Of a stretch of 64,000 bases of DNA, positions 1 to 8,462 are shown in pieces (the first letter of the stretch is position 1; every line of letters begins with the position of its first letter). Location: contig NZ_JAATJS010000005.1 in assembly GCF_011777495.1 (NCBI RefSeq), positions 62,001-126,000 of the forward strand. The letters are read 5' to 3'. The notes under the pieces are model-generated. The model was not told the origin of the DNA and did not search any database. It was given only the letters and a program-made list of their open reading frames with translations. Origin of the DNA: Microvirga terricola. Its GTDB lineage: Bacteria; Pseudomonadota; Alphaproteobacteria; Rhizobiales; Beijerinckiaceae. Both the position numbers and the translations under genes were made by a program.

Positions 1-131
1 CTGAGAAGCTGGCTGTAGGCGATGTCACTGCCGCCGCTGCGATGGCCGGGACTCTGGAACAGCGTTACAAGCGCCAGCACCAGGAGGAAGATGACCACCC
101 ACAAGGCGAAGTTGCGGAAATTTGAATTCAT
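1..131 (-). CDS. ftsH: FtsH ATP-dependent zinc metalloprotease, N-terminal fragment
   Basis: This is the first 43 codons of a gene that runs off the left edge of the window. The start ATG is at 131-129. The visible residues begin MNSNFRNFALWVVIF, an inner-membrane anchor with a short basic start, which is the typical N-terminus of alphaproteobacterial FtsH, the membrane AAA+ zinc protease that degrades misfolded membrane proteins and short-lived regulators. The AAA and protease domains lie outside the window. It follows tilS on the same strand, the usual tilS-ftsH order of this group. The identification rests on the short N-terminus plus synteny. Confidence 0.8.
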   Translation of the reverse strand, partial: MNSNFRNFALWVVIFLLVLALVTLFQSPGHRSGGSDIAYSQLL

Positions 132-197
132 CGGATCAGATTCTGCCCCAGAGGGAGATGAAGCATGGAGGACTATCTCCCCATGCGGCTAAACTCA

Positions 198-226
198 ATG
201 TAGGCATACCGTTTCCCCTTGCCAAG
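198..226 (-). promoter_or_regulatory. Candidate heat-shock (RpoH-type) promoter of ftsH
   Basis: In the 147-base tilS-ftsH spacer, read on the minus strand, CTTG (226-223) is followed after 18 bases by CCTACAT (204-198), about 67 bases before the ftsH start. This resembles the alphaproteobacterial sigma-32 pattern, CTTG then about 17-18 bases then CCTATAT. FtsH is a classical heat-shock gene, so the context fits. One mismatch and the lack of transcript data make this tentative. Confidence 0.4.
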
Positions 227-278
227 AGAATGAGGCGGGGGTGCGGCATGAACCGGCGGATATAGATAAGAACGATGC

Positions 279-1304
279 CTAACGTCCGCGCCGGCGCGGC
301 GGTTCGGGCCGGATCGAAAGGATTCCCGCCCGGTCGAGACGGATCAACGCCCCGGCAATCGTCAGGCGCAAGCCTTCGCCCGTCGCATGGGCCACCTGGA
401 GCCGCTCGAGGCAGGCTTCGAGCCGGTTAAGCCGGCTCGCCTCCAAGCCGATCCCCGCCTCGGAAAGTGCTTTCACAAGCACTCGCAGGGCGATCTCGTA
501 GGGCTCATCCGTCAGGAATTGCGCTTTCAGGTCAAGGGCCTTGCCCTCGAAAACCGGCTCAGCGCGACAAAAGGCGTCCGCCGCCTTGGCCTCCAAAGCC
601 TCGTCCGCCCGCGCAATCCGCTCTGCGAGGCGGGAAAGCCGCTCCGCCGTCAGCCCCTCGGCGGCGAACGCAGGCATAAGCTTGCGCCAGCGCACCCGCG
701 CGAAGCGCTCATTCGCGTTCGACGGGTCGGTGACGAAACGCCACCCCTCGCCTTCACAAAGCTCGACCAAGGCTTTTTTCGAAATGTCGAGCAGCGGCCG
801 AATGTGACGGATGCCGTCGCGGTCGCGCTCCCGGCGCATCCCCGCAAGACCTGAAAGGCCGGAGCCGCGCGCCATGCGCATCAGCACCGTCTCGGCCTGG
901 TCGTCGAGCGTATGGGCGGTGGCGAGATGGGTCGCACCCTCCTCGCGGGCGTGCTGAAGCAAGAGGCGATAGCGCGCCTCGCGGGCCGCCTCCTGCAACC
1001 CGGCCTCGGGCTTCGGCCCAGTCCAAACCAAGGTCCTGTGAGGAAGTCCCAGAGCGGCCGCCTCCCGCGCGACAAAGGCGGCTTCATCGGCGGATTCAGG
1101 CCTCAGGCCGTGATCGACGGTGGCGACGAGAATGGAAGGGCGCGGGCTTTCGGGCTTCCAGCGCGCAAAAAGGTGCATCAGGGCGATGGAATCGGGGCCG
1201 CCCGACACAGCGAGGAGAACGCGGTCAGCCCCCAAAAAGGGAGCAAAGACGGCATCCAGCATCTCGCCAGATAAAAGAGAATGGGATGGTGCGCGGTCGG
1301 TCAC
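279..1304 (-). CDS. tilS: tRNA(Ile)-lysidine synthase TilS
   Basis: TilS ligates lysine to C34 of the CAU anticodon of tRNA-Ile2 using ATP, so that the tRNA reads AUA and is charged with isoleucine. It is cytoplasmic and essential in most bacteria. The 341-residue product carries the PP-loop signature SGGPDS at about residues 35-40 and the following N-type ATP pyrophosphatase fold, including an ATAHTLDDQAETVLMR segment near residues 128-143. The C-terminal part is less conserved and lacks an obvious long TilS-C domain, as is common for short alphaproteobacterial versions. It lies 17 bases downstream of cpoB and probably shares its transcript. Confidence 0.95.
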   Translation of the reverse strand: MTDRAPSHSLLSGEMLDAVFAPFLGADRVLLAVSGGPDSIALMHLFARWKPESPRPSILVATVDHGLRPESADEAAFVAREAAALGLPHRTLVWTGPKPEAGLQEAAREARYRLLLQHAREEGATHLATAHTLDDQAETVLMRMARGSGLSGLAGMRRERDRDGIRHIRPLLDISKKALVELCEGEGWRFVTDPSNANERFARVRWRKLMPAFAAEGLTAERLSRLAERIARADEALEAKAADAFCRAEPVFEGKALDLKAQFLTDEPYEIALRVLVKALSEAGIGLEASRLNRLEACLERLQVAHATGEGLRLTIAGALIRLDRAGILSIRPEPPRRRGR

Positions 1305-1321
1305 GCTTCAGCGAGCGGCTT

Positions 1322-2251
1322 TTAAGCGCATTTGGCGCGTTTCAATTCGCGCTCTGCGCCCTGGCGCACATTGGCCGAGGCCTGCGGATATTTGCGGCCG
1401 ACTTCCGCGAAAACGGCGCAGGCCCGGTCGCGGGCGCCCAAGCCGTTGAGCGCGACGCCGAGCCGCAAAAGGGCTTCAGGCGCGCGGGGCGTGTTGGCGT
1501 GATCGGTGGAGACGTTCAGGAACTGCTCCGCCGCCTCGCGGTAACGGCTGCGCTGAAGGTAGGTTTCGCCCAAGAAGAACGCGGCGTCCGGCACCAGCTT
1601 GTCGCGGGGGTTCGATTGCAGGAAGCGGCGGAAGCCCATTTCCGCCTGCTCGTATTGCTGCTGGGTGTAAGAGGCATAAGCCGCTTCGAAATCCGAACGC
1701 GGATCACCCACGCTCGTCGCCGCCACGCTCGGGCCGGGGCGTACTGCCGGAGCCGCGGGGACTTGCGGCTGCGGCGCGGCAGCGACAGCCGACTCATCCT
1801 CCTCGATCAGATCGCCGATCCCGGCGAGCTTGCCGCCAGGCAACGTGAGGGGGCGGCCCGGATCGTTCGAAGCGGTGAGCGGGGCCGAGGGAGCCGTCGT
1901 TCCCAGAGGACGCGGGGCGCCGGGAGATTCCGGCGCATCGGTCGGCTCGAACACGTCGCTCCGCTTCTGCGGCTGAGGCTGCGCGGGACGCGAGGGCGTC
2001 GTGGTCGACGGCGCGGCCTTGGACCCGCCGCGGTTTTCCTGGAAGCGGAACTCCACGTCCTCCTGGAACTTGCGCAGCTGGTCTTTCAGCTGACGGTTTT
2101 CGAATTGAAGCTGCTCGACCTGCCCGGACAGCTGCCGGAACTGGTTTTCGAGCCGGTTGAGACGCACGATCGCATCGGAGGCATCCTGCGCGGCGGCAGG
2201 TAAGGCCAGGCCCGTGGCGATGGCGAGAAAGACGATCAGGCGGCGGAACAT
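1322..2251 (-). CDS. cpoB: Tol-Pal system protein CpoB (YbgF)
   Basis: This is a periplasmic protein that in other Proteobacteria links the Tol-Pal machine to peptidoglycan synthesis during cell constriction. The 309-residue product has a cleavable signal peptide (residues 1-21, ending LPAAA). It then has a coiled coil at about 27-70 rich in Q, L and E that should trimerise, a Pro/Ser/Ala-rich linker at about 75-180, and a C-terminal array of TPR-like repeats (about 185-305) with the FEAAYASYTQQQYEQAEMGF start typical of YbgF. It follows pal and precedes tilS on the same strand, the normal order. The spacer from pal carries palindromic repeats. Confidence 0.93.
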   Translation of the reverse strand: MFRRLIVFLAIATGLALPAAAQDASDAIVRLNRLENQFRQLSGQVEQLQFENRQLKDQLRKFQEDVEFRFQENRGGSKAAPSTTTPSRPAQPQPQKRSDVFEPTDAPESPGAPRPLGTTAPSAPLTASNDPGRPLTLPGGKLAGIGDLIEEDESAVAAAPQPQVPAAPAVRPGPSVAATSVGDPRSDFEAAYASYTQQQYEQAEMGFRRFLQSNPRDKLVPDAAFFLGETYLQRSRYREAAEQFLNVSTDHANTPRAPEALLRLGVALNGLGARDRACAVFAEVGRKYPQASANVRQGAERELKRAKCA

Positions 2252-2329
2252 CGGGGGTACCGTGCGAGGTCTAAGTGGTTATCCGATAACACAAATGCGC
2301 CGCCACGGCGAGATTGTGGCGGCGCGTCT

Positions 2330-2483
2330 CCCCTCCCCCTTGCGGGGAGGGGTTGGGGTGGGGGTCGAAAAGTCAAAACGCGGCCCCGGCAACGATCTGC
2401 CAAGGCCGCTACAATGCGTGATGAATTTCACGTCTCACCCCGTCGAACCACCCCCACCCTGACCCTCCCCGCAAGGGGGAGGG
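2330..2483. repeat. Inverted pair of GC-rich palindromic elements in the pal-cpoB spacer
   Basis: Copy one (2330-2365) is the hairpin CCCCTCCCC-cttgc-GGGGAGGGG followed by a TTGGGGTGGGGGT tail. Copy two (2449-2483) is the same element in the opposite orientation, with its tail first and the hairpin CCCTCCCC-gcaag-GGGGAGGG last. They enclose 83 bases, so the RNA could form two separate hairpins or one long stem. Such intergenic palindromes are common in Hyphomicrobiales. Here they could attenuate transcription or protect the pal mRNA, which needs high expression. A shorter relative is at 23492-23511. Confidence 0.85.
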
Positions 2484-2507
2484 AAAAGGCGGAGGGAGAG
2501 TTTGCCT

Positions 2508-3005
2508 TTACGAGCGTGCGCCCGCTTCGAGCACCGTCACCGAGCGACGGTTCTGCGACCAGCACGAGATGTCGTTGCAGACCGCGACCGGACGCTCCTT
2601 GCCGTAGGACACGGTGCGGAAGCGCGAGGCCTGGATGCCGCGCGAGATCAGGTAGTCGCGCACGGTCTGCGCGCGGCGAGCGGAAAGCGAGAAGTTGTAT
2701 TCGCGGGTGCCGCGCTCGTCCGCGTGACCTTCCACGATGAAGGTATATTGCGGATAGCGGGTGAGCCACTGGGCCTGCTTGTCGAGGGTCGCCACCGCGG
2801 TGGGAGTCAGGTCCGTCTGGTCGGTTTCGAAGAACACGCGGTCGCCCACGTTCACGACGAAATCCTGGGCGCTGCCCGGCGTTGCGGCGCCGCCGACCCC
2901 GAACCCGCCGGCCCCATCGGCGCCATCTTTGTTGGACGAACACGCCGCCGCCCCGAGGGCGAGGACGATGGCAGCGGCGAATTTGACGGCGCGCAACGTC
3001 ATCAT
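2508..3005 (-). CDS. pal: Peptidoglycan-associated lipoprotein Pal
   Basis: Pal is the outer-membrane lipoprotein that binds diaminopimelate in peptidoglycan and interacts with TolB, keeping the outer membrane attached and helping it constrict. The 165-residue product has a signal sequence ending at Cys22. The residues just before it are G-A-A-A rather than the usual L-A/S-G, a weak lipobox. The OmpA-like domain spans about 48-160 and contains FFETDQTDLTP and the peptidoglycan-binding loop GHADERGTREYN. A strong ribosome site (AAGGAG, 8-base spacing) supports the start. It is separated from tolB by an inserted plus-strand gene, so it must have its own promoter in 3006-3467. Confidence 0.96.
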   Translation of the reverse strand: MMTLRAVKFAAAIVLALGAAACSSNKDGADGAGGFGVGGAATPGSAQDFVVNVGDRVFFETDQTDLTPTAVATLDKQAQWLTRYPQYTFIVEGHADERGTREYNFSLSARRAQTVRDYLISRGIQASRFRTVSYGKERPVAVCNDISCWSQNRRSVTVLEAGARS

Positions 3006-3467
3006 GGCAATTACTCCTTACACATACGTCTGCCGAAACGTTGTGTTTTCTATAATCAGGCGATGGTTAAGGGAGGGTTCCGTCAACCTTGATGGCGGGT
3101 TGAGAAAGAGGGTGAATCAGTGCCAGGTTTTGAAACTTGGCTTTACGGTTAATCCTGTGTGAATGCGGCAAAGAGGTGGCGTTCTGCCGCCCGATTGAGG
3201 GCATCAAGGAATTCATCCCCAGACCTCTCGAAACGAGACCGAAACCCTCTCTCGCGCGTTGAAGGAAAGGTGGTGGATGCGGTCTGTCGAGCATCCTTTT
3301 CGCTGCCGTCGGCGGCGAAAAAGCTCAGGCGTATCCCGTAGCGGGCGGCTGGCAAAAACGAGGGATCCCGGCGCTTCTTCGCCGCAATCCGGAAACCAAC
3401 CGTCGCGCTTGAACGTTGAAAATATGCCTTTCCGCAGAGGCAGCGTTTGTCCTCAAAGGAGACGACC
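3006..3467. other. Divergent intergenic region between pal and the HdeD-like gene
   Basis: This 462-base spacer holds the pal promoter (minus strand, not clearly assignable; a TATAGA-like -10 lies near 3050 but has no good -35) and the HdeD-gene leader with a possible EcfG site. A 151-codon minus-strand open frame crosses it (3149-3604) but overlaps the start of the HdeD-like gene and looks like chance. I see no RNA gene or repeat here. Confidence 0.5.
3391..3417 (+). promoter_or_regulatory. Candidate EcfG (general stress response) promoter
   Basis: GGAAA (3391-3395) is followed after 18 bases by CGTT (3414-3417), 51 bases before the HdeD-like start codon. This matches the alphaproteobacterial EcfG/PhyR general-stress promoter (GGAAC, 16-18 bases, CGTT) except for one base in the -35 block. 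HdeD-type proteins are stress proteins, which makes the match more plausible, but short motifs occur by chance. Confidence 0.4.
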
Positions 3468-4088
3468 ATGATCAGCGGAACTTCAACTCCCTCTTCGCCC
3501 TTCGAAGAATCCGGCCCGATGAGTTCGCTTCTTGCGAAGAACTGGTGGGCGGTCGCCCTTCGGGGCGTCTTCGGCATCATCTTCGCACTCATCGCTTTCT
3601 TCATGCCGGGCGTGACACTTCTGTCGCTGGTGTGGGTTTTCGCCGCTTACATGCTGGTCGACGGAATCTTCGGCATCGTCGCGGCCGTACGCGCGGCGTC
3701 CGCCAATCAGCGCTGGGGCCTCCTGGTCCTCGAAGGCCTCGTGGACATCGCCGTCGGCGTCATCGCCTTCATGTGGCCGGGCCTGACGGTGCTGTTCTTC
3801 ATCACCCTGATGGCGATCTGGTCCCTGATCACCGGCGTGCTGATGATCGCCTCGGCGTTCAAGCTGAACCGGGAATACGGGCGCGGCTGGCTGATCTTCA
3901 GCGGCATCGTGTCGATCCTGTTTGGTATTGCGCTGCTGGTCGCCCCGCTCGTCGGTGCGGTGGTGCTGACTTGGTGGCTCGGAGCCTATGCGCTGGTCTT
4001 CGGCATCAGCCTGATCGTTCTCGCGTTCAAGCTGAAGGGCCACCACGACCGCATGCGCCACACCACGGCGGCTCCGCACGGCGTGTAA
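3468..4088 (+). CDS. HdeD family (DUF308) membrane protein
   Basis: This is a polytopic inner-membrane protein of the HdeD/DUF308 family, named for E. coli HdeD, which is linked to acid resistance; the molecular activity is unknown. The start is taken at the ATG at 3468, six bases after AAGGAG, rather than an upstream TTG at 3447 in the same frame. The product is then 206 residues with about six transmembrane segments between residues 25 and 190 in the paired-helix repeats typical of the family, each ending in short W/G turns. It is a lone plus-strand gene inserted between tolB and pal, so it is unlikely to be part of the Tol machine. A possible stress promoter lies upstream. Confidence 0.88.
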   Translation: MISGTSTPSSPFEESGPMSSLLAKNWWAVALRGVFGIIFALIAFFMPGVTLLSLVWVFAAYMLVDGIFGIVAAVRAASANQRWGLLVLEGLVDIAVGVIAFMWPGLTVLFFITLMAIWSLITGVLMIASAFKLNREYGRGWLIFSGIVSILFGIALLVAPLVGAVVLTWWLGAYALVFGISLIVLAFKLKGHHDRMRHTTAAPHGV

Positions 4089-4098
4089 GCGCAAACGA

Positions 4099-4129
4099 AA
4101 ACGGGGCGCTCGTGAGAAGCGCCCCGTTT
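4099..4129. terminator. Bidirectional rho-independent terminator between the HdeD-like gene and tolB
   Basis: A perfect 12-base stem AAACGGGGCGCT / AGCGCCCCGTTT (4099-4110 and 4118-4129) with a 7-base loop lies between two convergent genes that end at 4088 and 4136. It has A-rich and T-rich flanks for both directions. Confidence 0.85.
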
Positions 4130-4135
4130 CAAACC

Positions 4136-5536
4136 TTACTGCTTGTTCTCGCTCAGGAGCGGCGACCATGTCGGGTCCGACGCGAAGGACGGCGTCGGCA
4201 CCGGCTGCTCCACACGGCCGGTGATGTCGACCATGTAGATCTTGCCGCCGGCCTGTCCGCCGGGATCGCGGAAGAACAGGATGTACTGGCCGTTCGGAGC
4301 CCAGGTCGGGCTCTCGTTGTGGAAGCCTTCCGTCAGAATGCGCTCACCCGAACCATCCGGCTTCATGATGCCGATGGCGAAGCCGCCCGCGCGTTGCTTC
4401 GTGAAGGCGATGTAGTCGCCACGCGGCGACCAGGCCGGCTGCGAATAGGAGCCATCACCGAAGGAGATGCGGCGCTGGTCCGAGCCGTCCACATTCATCA
4501 CGTAGATCTGCTGCTTGCCGCCGCGGTCGCTCTCGAACACGATCTGCCGACCATCGGGCGAAAAGGAGGGCGAGGTGTCAATGGCGCCCGTCGAGGTCAG
4601 GCGCGTGGTGGCCTGCGAGCCCAGATTCATCATGAAGATGTTGGCGTTGCCGCCCTGTTGCAAGCTCATGACGATGCGCTGTCCGTCCGGAGAAAAGCGC
4701 GGCGAGGACGCCATGTCGGGGAAATTGCCCAGGATCTGGCGCGAACCGGTTTCGAGATTGATCACCTGAACGCGCCCCTGCTGACCCTCCACCTGCGACA
4801 TGTAGGTGATGTCCTGCGTGGCGGGCGAATAGCGCGGCGTCACGACGGAGGTGTCGCCTTGAGTCAGGAAACGCACATTCGCGCCGTCCTGGTCCATGAT
4901 GGCGAGCTTCTTGCGGCGGCTCTCCTTCGGACCGGATTCGTCGACGAACGCAATGCGCGTATCGAAGAACCCACCGACGCCCGTAATCTTGGTATAGACC
5001 GCATCGGAAATAATGTGGCCGACGCGGCGCCAGAAATTCGGATCGGTGACATATTGCTGGCCGGTGAGCTGCTGCCCTGACGCGACATCCCAAAGTCGGA
5101 ATTCCGCCTTCAACCTACCCGAAGGATCGCGCGACACGCGGCCTGTCACGAGTGCCTGCGCGCCAGCCATTCTCCATGCATCGAAACGCGGCGCTGCGTC
5201 GAACGCGGGGCGCTCAGGGAAGCGCGACTTGTCGAGAGGGATGAAGTAGCCGGAGCGCTGCAGATTGTTGGCGATGATGCCTGAAACACGCTGGCCGAGA
5301 TCGCCCTCGCCCGCGAAGTCGGCAACGGCGATGGGCATAGGCTGAAAGCCGCCGCGGCGCACATCCAACACAATTTCAGCGCGTGCCGAGACCACCGTCA
5401 GCAACGCACCGAAGACGAGGGCGAGAGCCGCTGGTCCAAACCGTTTTGCCCAATTCACCACGGAAATTGGCTGGACAATGAAAGCTGTCATTTTTGGAGG
5501 ATCCATCCTGTCCGAGAATTGTCGGTCAAACATCAC
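4136..5536 (-). CDS. tolB: Tol-Pal system beta-propeller protein TolB
   Basis: TolB is the periplasmic component that binds Pal and is released by TolA and the proton motive force. The 466-residue frame has a hydrophobic export signal (about residues 34-54, ending SARA), an N-terminal alpha/beta domain (about 60-190) and a C-terminal six-bladed propeller. The propeller has repeated W/F-SPDG-(R/Q)-I-(V/A)-(F/M) blades, for example around residues 290, 335 and 378. The long leader before the signal suggests a start further in, at codon 12 or the ATG at 5491, since no good ribosome site precedes the first ATG. The first ATG overlaps the tolA stop by 11 bases, consistent with translational coupling. 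The next gene downstream on this strand, pal, is displaced by an insertion. Confidence 0.95.
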   Translation of the reverse strand: MMFDRQFSDRMDPPKMTAFIVQPISVVNWAKRFGPAALALVFGALLTVVSARAEIVLDVRRGGFQPMPIAVADFAGEGDLGQRVSGIIANNLQRSGYFIPLDKSRFPERPAFDAAPRFDAWRMAGAQALVTGRVSRDPSGRLKAEFRLWDVASGQQLTGQQYVTDPNFWRRVGHIISDAVYTKITGVGGFFDTRIAFVDESGPKESRRKKLAIMDQDGANVRFLTQGDTSVVTPRYSPATQDITYMSQVEGQQGRVQVINLETGSRQILGNFPDMASSPRFSPDGQRIVMSLQQGGNANIFMMNLGSQATTRLTSTGAIDTSPSFSPDGRQIVFESDRGGKQQIYVMNVDGSDQRRISFGDGSYSQPAWSPRGDYIAFTKQRAGGFAIGIMKPDGSGERILTEGFHNESPTWAPNGQYILFFRDPGGQAGGKIYMVDITGRVEQPVPTPSFASDPTWSPLLSENKQ

Positions 5537-6617
5537 GCGGGTCGAAATTGATCACGAGACTTTTCCAGTCTTCGTAATACGGCATGTATCTGGCATTGAT
5601 CTTCAATGGCGAGCATTTGCGAGCTGCGCGGATCGCGCTGTCCGCGACGGAGCGGAAGAGAGTATCTGCCGAATTGTTGTTTAACACGGCAGGATCATCC
5701 GATAGCGAACCGTCCTGATTCAGCCTGATGCGCACAGTCGCAACTGGCGGATTGGCAGCGGTTTGTGACGCGACCGGTGGATTCCAACAGTTGTGGAGCT
5801 GTTGCGAAATGTCGCCCTTGAGCGCGTCCAACATGCTCGGGCTAAGCTTCGCGGCGGTTCCTGTCTGCGTGCCAAGCGAAGGCGCCTTATTGACTTCCGC
5901 ACCCGTCGAACCGGAGGACTGGTTTTTCTCCTTGTTGTCGAGCATCTTGCGGATGTCGGAGAGGTCGAGCTTCTTTGCGAGTTCGGCTTCCTTGCGGGCT
6001 TTTGCTTCCGCCTCCGCCTTGGCCTTGGCGTCGGCGATCCTCTTGGCCTCCGCGTCCGCTTTAGCCTTCGCCTCGGCTTCCGCTTTTGCCTTGGCTTTCG
6101 CCTCTGCTTCAGCCTTCGCCTTAGCCTGGGCTTCCGCCTCGGCCTTTGCCTTGGCGGCCGCCGCCTTCGCCTGCTCGAGGGCCTCGGCTTCCGCCTTCTC
6201 GATCAGCTTGCGCTCCTCTTCCGCCTTCACCTCGGCGGGCTTGGAGGGCGGCGTCGGAGGTGGAGCCTGGCTCGCGACCGGCTCTTCCTTATCCGCGACC
6301 TTCATGTCGTCGGGGCGCTTCGGCGGAGCGGGCGTGTCGCGCTTGTCCTCACCGGGGTCACGCTCTTCCACCTTGTCAGCGACGCGCTCCACGCGCGGCT
6401 TCGGCGTCGGCTGTACTTCCTTTGCCGTCTTGTCGCCCTTGGTGATCTGCGACAGCTGATTGTCGGTAATGACCTCGACGGGAATGCCTTCTTCCGCTTC
6501 CGGCAATTTGTGGAACGACGACAGACCGATCAGGGCGCCGGCGATGAGCAGCACATGCCCAACGCCCGAGACCCAGAAGCCCGGCTCCGAGGAGTTGAAT
6601 TTGAGCTTCAACGCCAC
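5526..6617 (-). CDS. tolA: Cell envelope integrity protein TolA
   Basis: TolA spans the periplasm from the TolQR motor to TolB/Pal. The 363-residue product starts at a GTG. It has one transmembrane anchor (about residues 14-36), a Pro/Lys-rich stretch, and then a long Ala/Lys/Glu helix (about 130-215) made of tandem A-K-A-E-A units that forms the periplasmic stalk. The C-terminal domain (about 262-360) holds one Cys in LHNCWNPP and the end of the TonB/TolA fold. It lies 27 bases after tolR and overlaps tolB by 11 bases. The repetitive Lys/Ala coding also creates a long open frame on the opposite strand. Confidence 0.94.
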   Translation of the reverse strand: MALKLKFNSSEPGFWVSGVGHVLLIAGALIGLSSFHKLPEAEEGIPVEVITDNQLSQITKGDKTAKEVQPTPKPRVERVADKVEERDPGEDKRDTPAPPKRPDDMKVADKEEPVASQAPPPTPPSKPAEVKAEEERKLIEKAEAEALEQAKAAAAKAKAEAEAQAKAKAEAEAKAKAKAEAEAKAKADAEAKRIADAKAKAEAEAKARKEAELAKKLDLSDIRKMLDNKEKNQSSGSTGAEVNKAPSLGTQTGTAAKLSPSMLDALKGDISQQLHNCWNPPVASQTAANPPVATVRIRLNQDGSLSDDPAVLNNNSADTLFRSVADSAIRAARKCSPLKINARYMPYYEDWKSLVINFDPRDV

Positions 6618-6644
6618 CGTCGTTCGCCCTCAAACATGACCCGC

Positions 6645-7091
6645 TCAGCGCGGGTCGATTTCCGTCACGAGCGCGACGCGCTTGTAACCGGCCGTCGTTA
6701 CGATGGACATGATCTGCGCGACACGGCCGTAATCGACCTTCTTGTCGCCGCGCACGAAGATGCGCTCGTCGAACCCGCTCTTCGCCACTTCCGCGAGCTT
6801 GCCGACGATGGCCTCGTCAACAAGTTCGGTCTCGCCCAGGAAAACCTGCCCCGATGCCTTGATGGTCAAGGCGACGGGCTTCGCGTCCGAATTGAGCGGC
6901 GCGGCCTTGGTCTGCGGTAGGTCGATAGGCACGCCTGCCGTCATCATCGGCGCAGCCACCATGAAGATGATGAGCAGAACCAGCGTGACGTCGATGAACG
7001 GCGTCATGTTGATTTCGTTGATCGCGCCGCCGCCACGCGCGCGACGCCTGCGGCGTCTGCCGCCCTTCGCCATGCCTGCTGCCGAAGCCAT
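6645..7091 (-). CDS. tolR: Proton-channel subunit TolR
   Basis: TolR is the ExbD/TolR-family inner-membrane subunit of the TolQR stator that uses the proton motive force to drive TolA. The 148-residue product has an Arg/Lys/Gly-rich cytoplasmic start (about residues 9-19). It has one transmembrane helix starting INMTPFIDVTLVLLIIFMV, in which Asp34 is the conserved proton-carrying residue, and a periplasmic domain. It sits 12 bases downstream of tolQ. Confidence 0.96.
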   Translation of the reverse strand: MASAAGMAKGGRRRRRRARGGGAINEINMTPFIDVTLVLLIIFMVAAPMMTAGVPIDLPQTKAAPLNSDAKPVALTIKASGQVFLGETELVDEAIVGKLAEVAKSGFDERIFVRGDKKVDYGRVAQIMSIVTTAGYKRVALVTEIDPR

Positions 7092-7103
7092 CGTCGCCCC
7101 CGT

Positions 7104-7823
7104 TTAAGCCGCGAGCGCGATGCGCTCGTCGATCTGGCGCGAGAGGATGGCCGAGAATTCGTCGGCGAAGCCCTCAAGCCGCGATTGCAGCTTGCCGACT
7201 TCCGATTGCAGCTTGTTGTAGGCCAGCACCGCCGGAATGGCCGCGAAAAGGCCGATGGCGGTGGCAAACAGCGCTTCCGCGATGCCGGGCGCAACGACAG
7301 CAAGGCTAGTGTTCTTCGATGCGGCAATCGCGGTGAACGAATTCATGATGCCGACCACCGTGCCGAAGAGACCGATGTAAGGACCGGCGGAACCGATGGA
7401 GGCCAAAATCATCAGACGGGAATCGAGCCGCTCGACCTCGCGCTGGATGGTGACGTCCAAAACCTTGTCGATGCGCTGGGCAAGGCTCTGAAACGAGCGG
7501 CCCGAGCCCTCGAAGGAGCGCTTCCACTCCCGCATGGCGGCGACGAACACGGCGGCGAGCCCCGTGGCCGGGCGGCTCTGGAGCGAGCGGAAAAGCTCTT
7601 CCAGCGACTGGCCTGACCAGAAAACGTCCTCGAAACGGTCCATGGCGCGCTTGGTGCGGGCAAAGAGCAGGGTCTTGTCGATGATGATGGCCCAGCACCA
7701 CACGGAGGCCGCGAGCAACCCGATCATCACGAGCTTGACGACGAAATGGGCCTGCCAGAACAGGCCGAACAGGGACATGTCGTGGGCCACAGGGGCGGCC
7801 TGGGCCACATCAACCGGATTCAT
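7104..7823 (-). CDS. tolQ: Proton-channel subunit TolQ
   Basis: TolQ is the MotA/TolQ/ExbB-family inner-membrane channel that partners TolR. The 239-residue product has three transmembrane helices: about residues 22-44, about 140-165 and about 178-200. The second includes GPYIGLFGTVVGIMNSF with the conserved Gly-rich channel face, and the third includes IAEALFATAIGLFAAIPAVLAYN. It is the first gene of the tolQRAB run, and the 260 bases upstream should contain the operon promoter. Confidence 0.97.
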   Translation of the reverse strand: MNPVDVAQAAPVAHDMSLFGLFWQAHFVVKLVMIGLLAASVWCWAIIIDKTLLFARTKRAMDRFEDVFWSGQSLEELFRSLQSRPATGLAAVFVAAMREWKRSFEGSGRSFQSLAQRIDKVLDVTIQREVERLDSRLMILASIGSAGPYIGLFGTVVGIMNSFTAIAASKNTSLAVVAPGIAEALFATAIGLFAAIPAVLAYNKLQSEVGKLQSRLEGFADEFSAILSRQIDERIALAA

Positions 7824-8084
7824 AGTCTCGTCCTCGCTCTCCGAGCGGCCCTCAAACAGGGGCCCCGCACGTGTTTGGGAAAATCTTTTCGCGTGATGGT
7901 GTTCGTTCGCCCCGGATTCTGTCGAAAATAAGGGCGTTCGGGCAGCAACACGCGGATCTCTCCCCTCCGTTGCCTGTTAAGCACAGAGTAAGGTTAAAGC
8001 TTGGTTTAAACGGGGCTACCCGAGCCCTAATCGCCTGCGATTCATCTGGAATTTCCGGCCGACAGACGAGCATCAAGGATAGGA

Positions 8085-8456
8085 ATGATGACAGCGGATC
8101 CCAGCGAGATCGTGCAAGCCCAGCTCGACGCCTATAACGCGCGCGATATCGAGGCCTTCATGTCCTATTGGGCCGAGGATGCCCAATATTTCGCCTTTCC
8201 GTCGGAGCTTCTTGCAAGCGGCGCAGCGCAGATCCGCGAGCGGCACATAGTCCGCTTCACCGAGCCGAACCTCTTTGGGTAGCTGGTCAAGCGCATGACG
8301 TTAGGCAATCTCGTCATCGACCAGGAGATCGTGACCCGCACCTTTCCGGAGGGGCCGGGCCGCATCGACGTGATCGCGATCTACGAGGTTGTGGGCGACA
8401 GGATCGCGAAGGCCTGGTTCAAGATCGGCACGCCGGTTTTCAACCACGCGTCCTGA
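8085..8456 (+). pseudogene. NTF2/SnoaL-like protein gene interrupted by an in-frame TAG
   Basis: The open frame from 8085 reads QAQLDAYNARDIEAFMSYWA, a classic NTF2-like fold start (nuclear transport factor 2 / SnoaL / steroid isomerase superfamily). It stops at TAG 8280-8282 after 65 codons. The same frame continues with family-like sequence (LVKRMTLGNLVIDQEIVTRT, then IDVIAIYEVVGDRIAKAWF) to TGA at 8454-8456, giving 123 codons in total, the normal size of a one-domain member. The TAG replaces one residue, with CAG to TAG the simplest origin. No frameshift is needed. It sits alone on the plus strand between ybgC and tolQ. It is either a very young pseudogene or a sequencing error. Confidence 0.8.
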
Positions 8457-8462
8457 CTAGAA

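Noticed and set aside
3149..3604. A 151-codon minus-strand frame in the pal/HdeD spacer.
   Set aside because: It overlaps the HdeD-like start and its ribosome site, has mixed composition and no family resemblance.
5793..6920. Long plus-strand frame opposite tolA and tolR rich in Leu, Arg, Phe and Gly.
   Set aside because: It is the complement of the Ala/Lys/Glu repeat helix of TolA, so the repeats produce low-complexity Leu/Arg stretches.
7970..8020. Possible CtrA site near tolQ (TTAA...TTTAA around GTTTAAACCAAGCTTTAACC).
   Set aside because: The two TTAA halves are eight bases apart rather than seven, so it does not meet the consensus.
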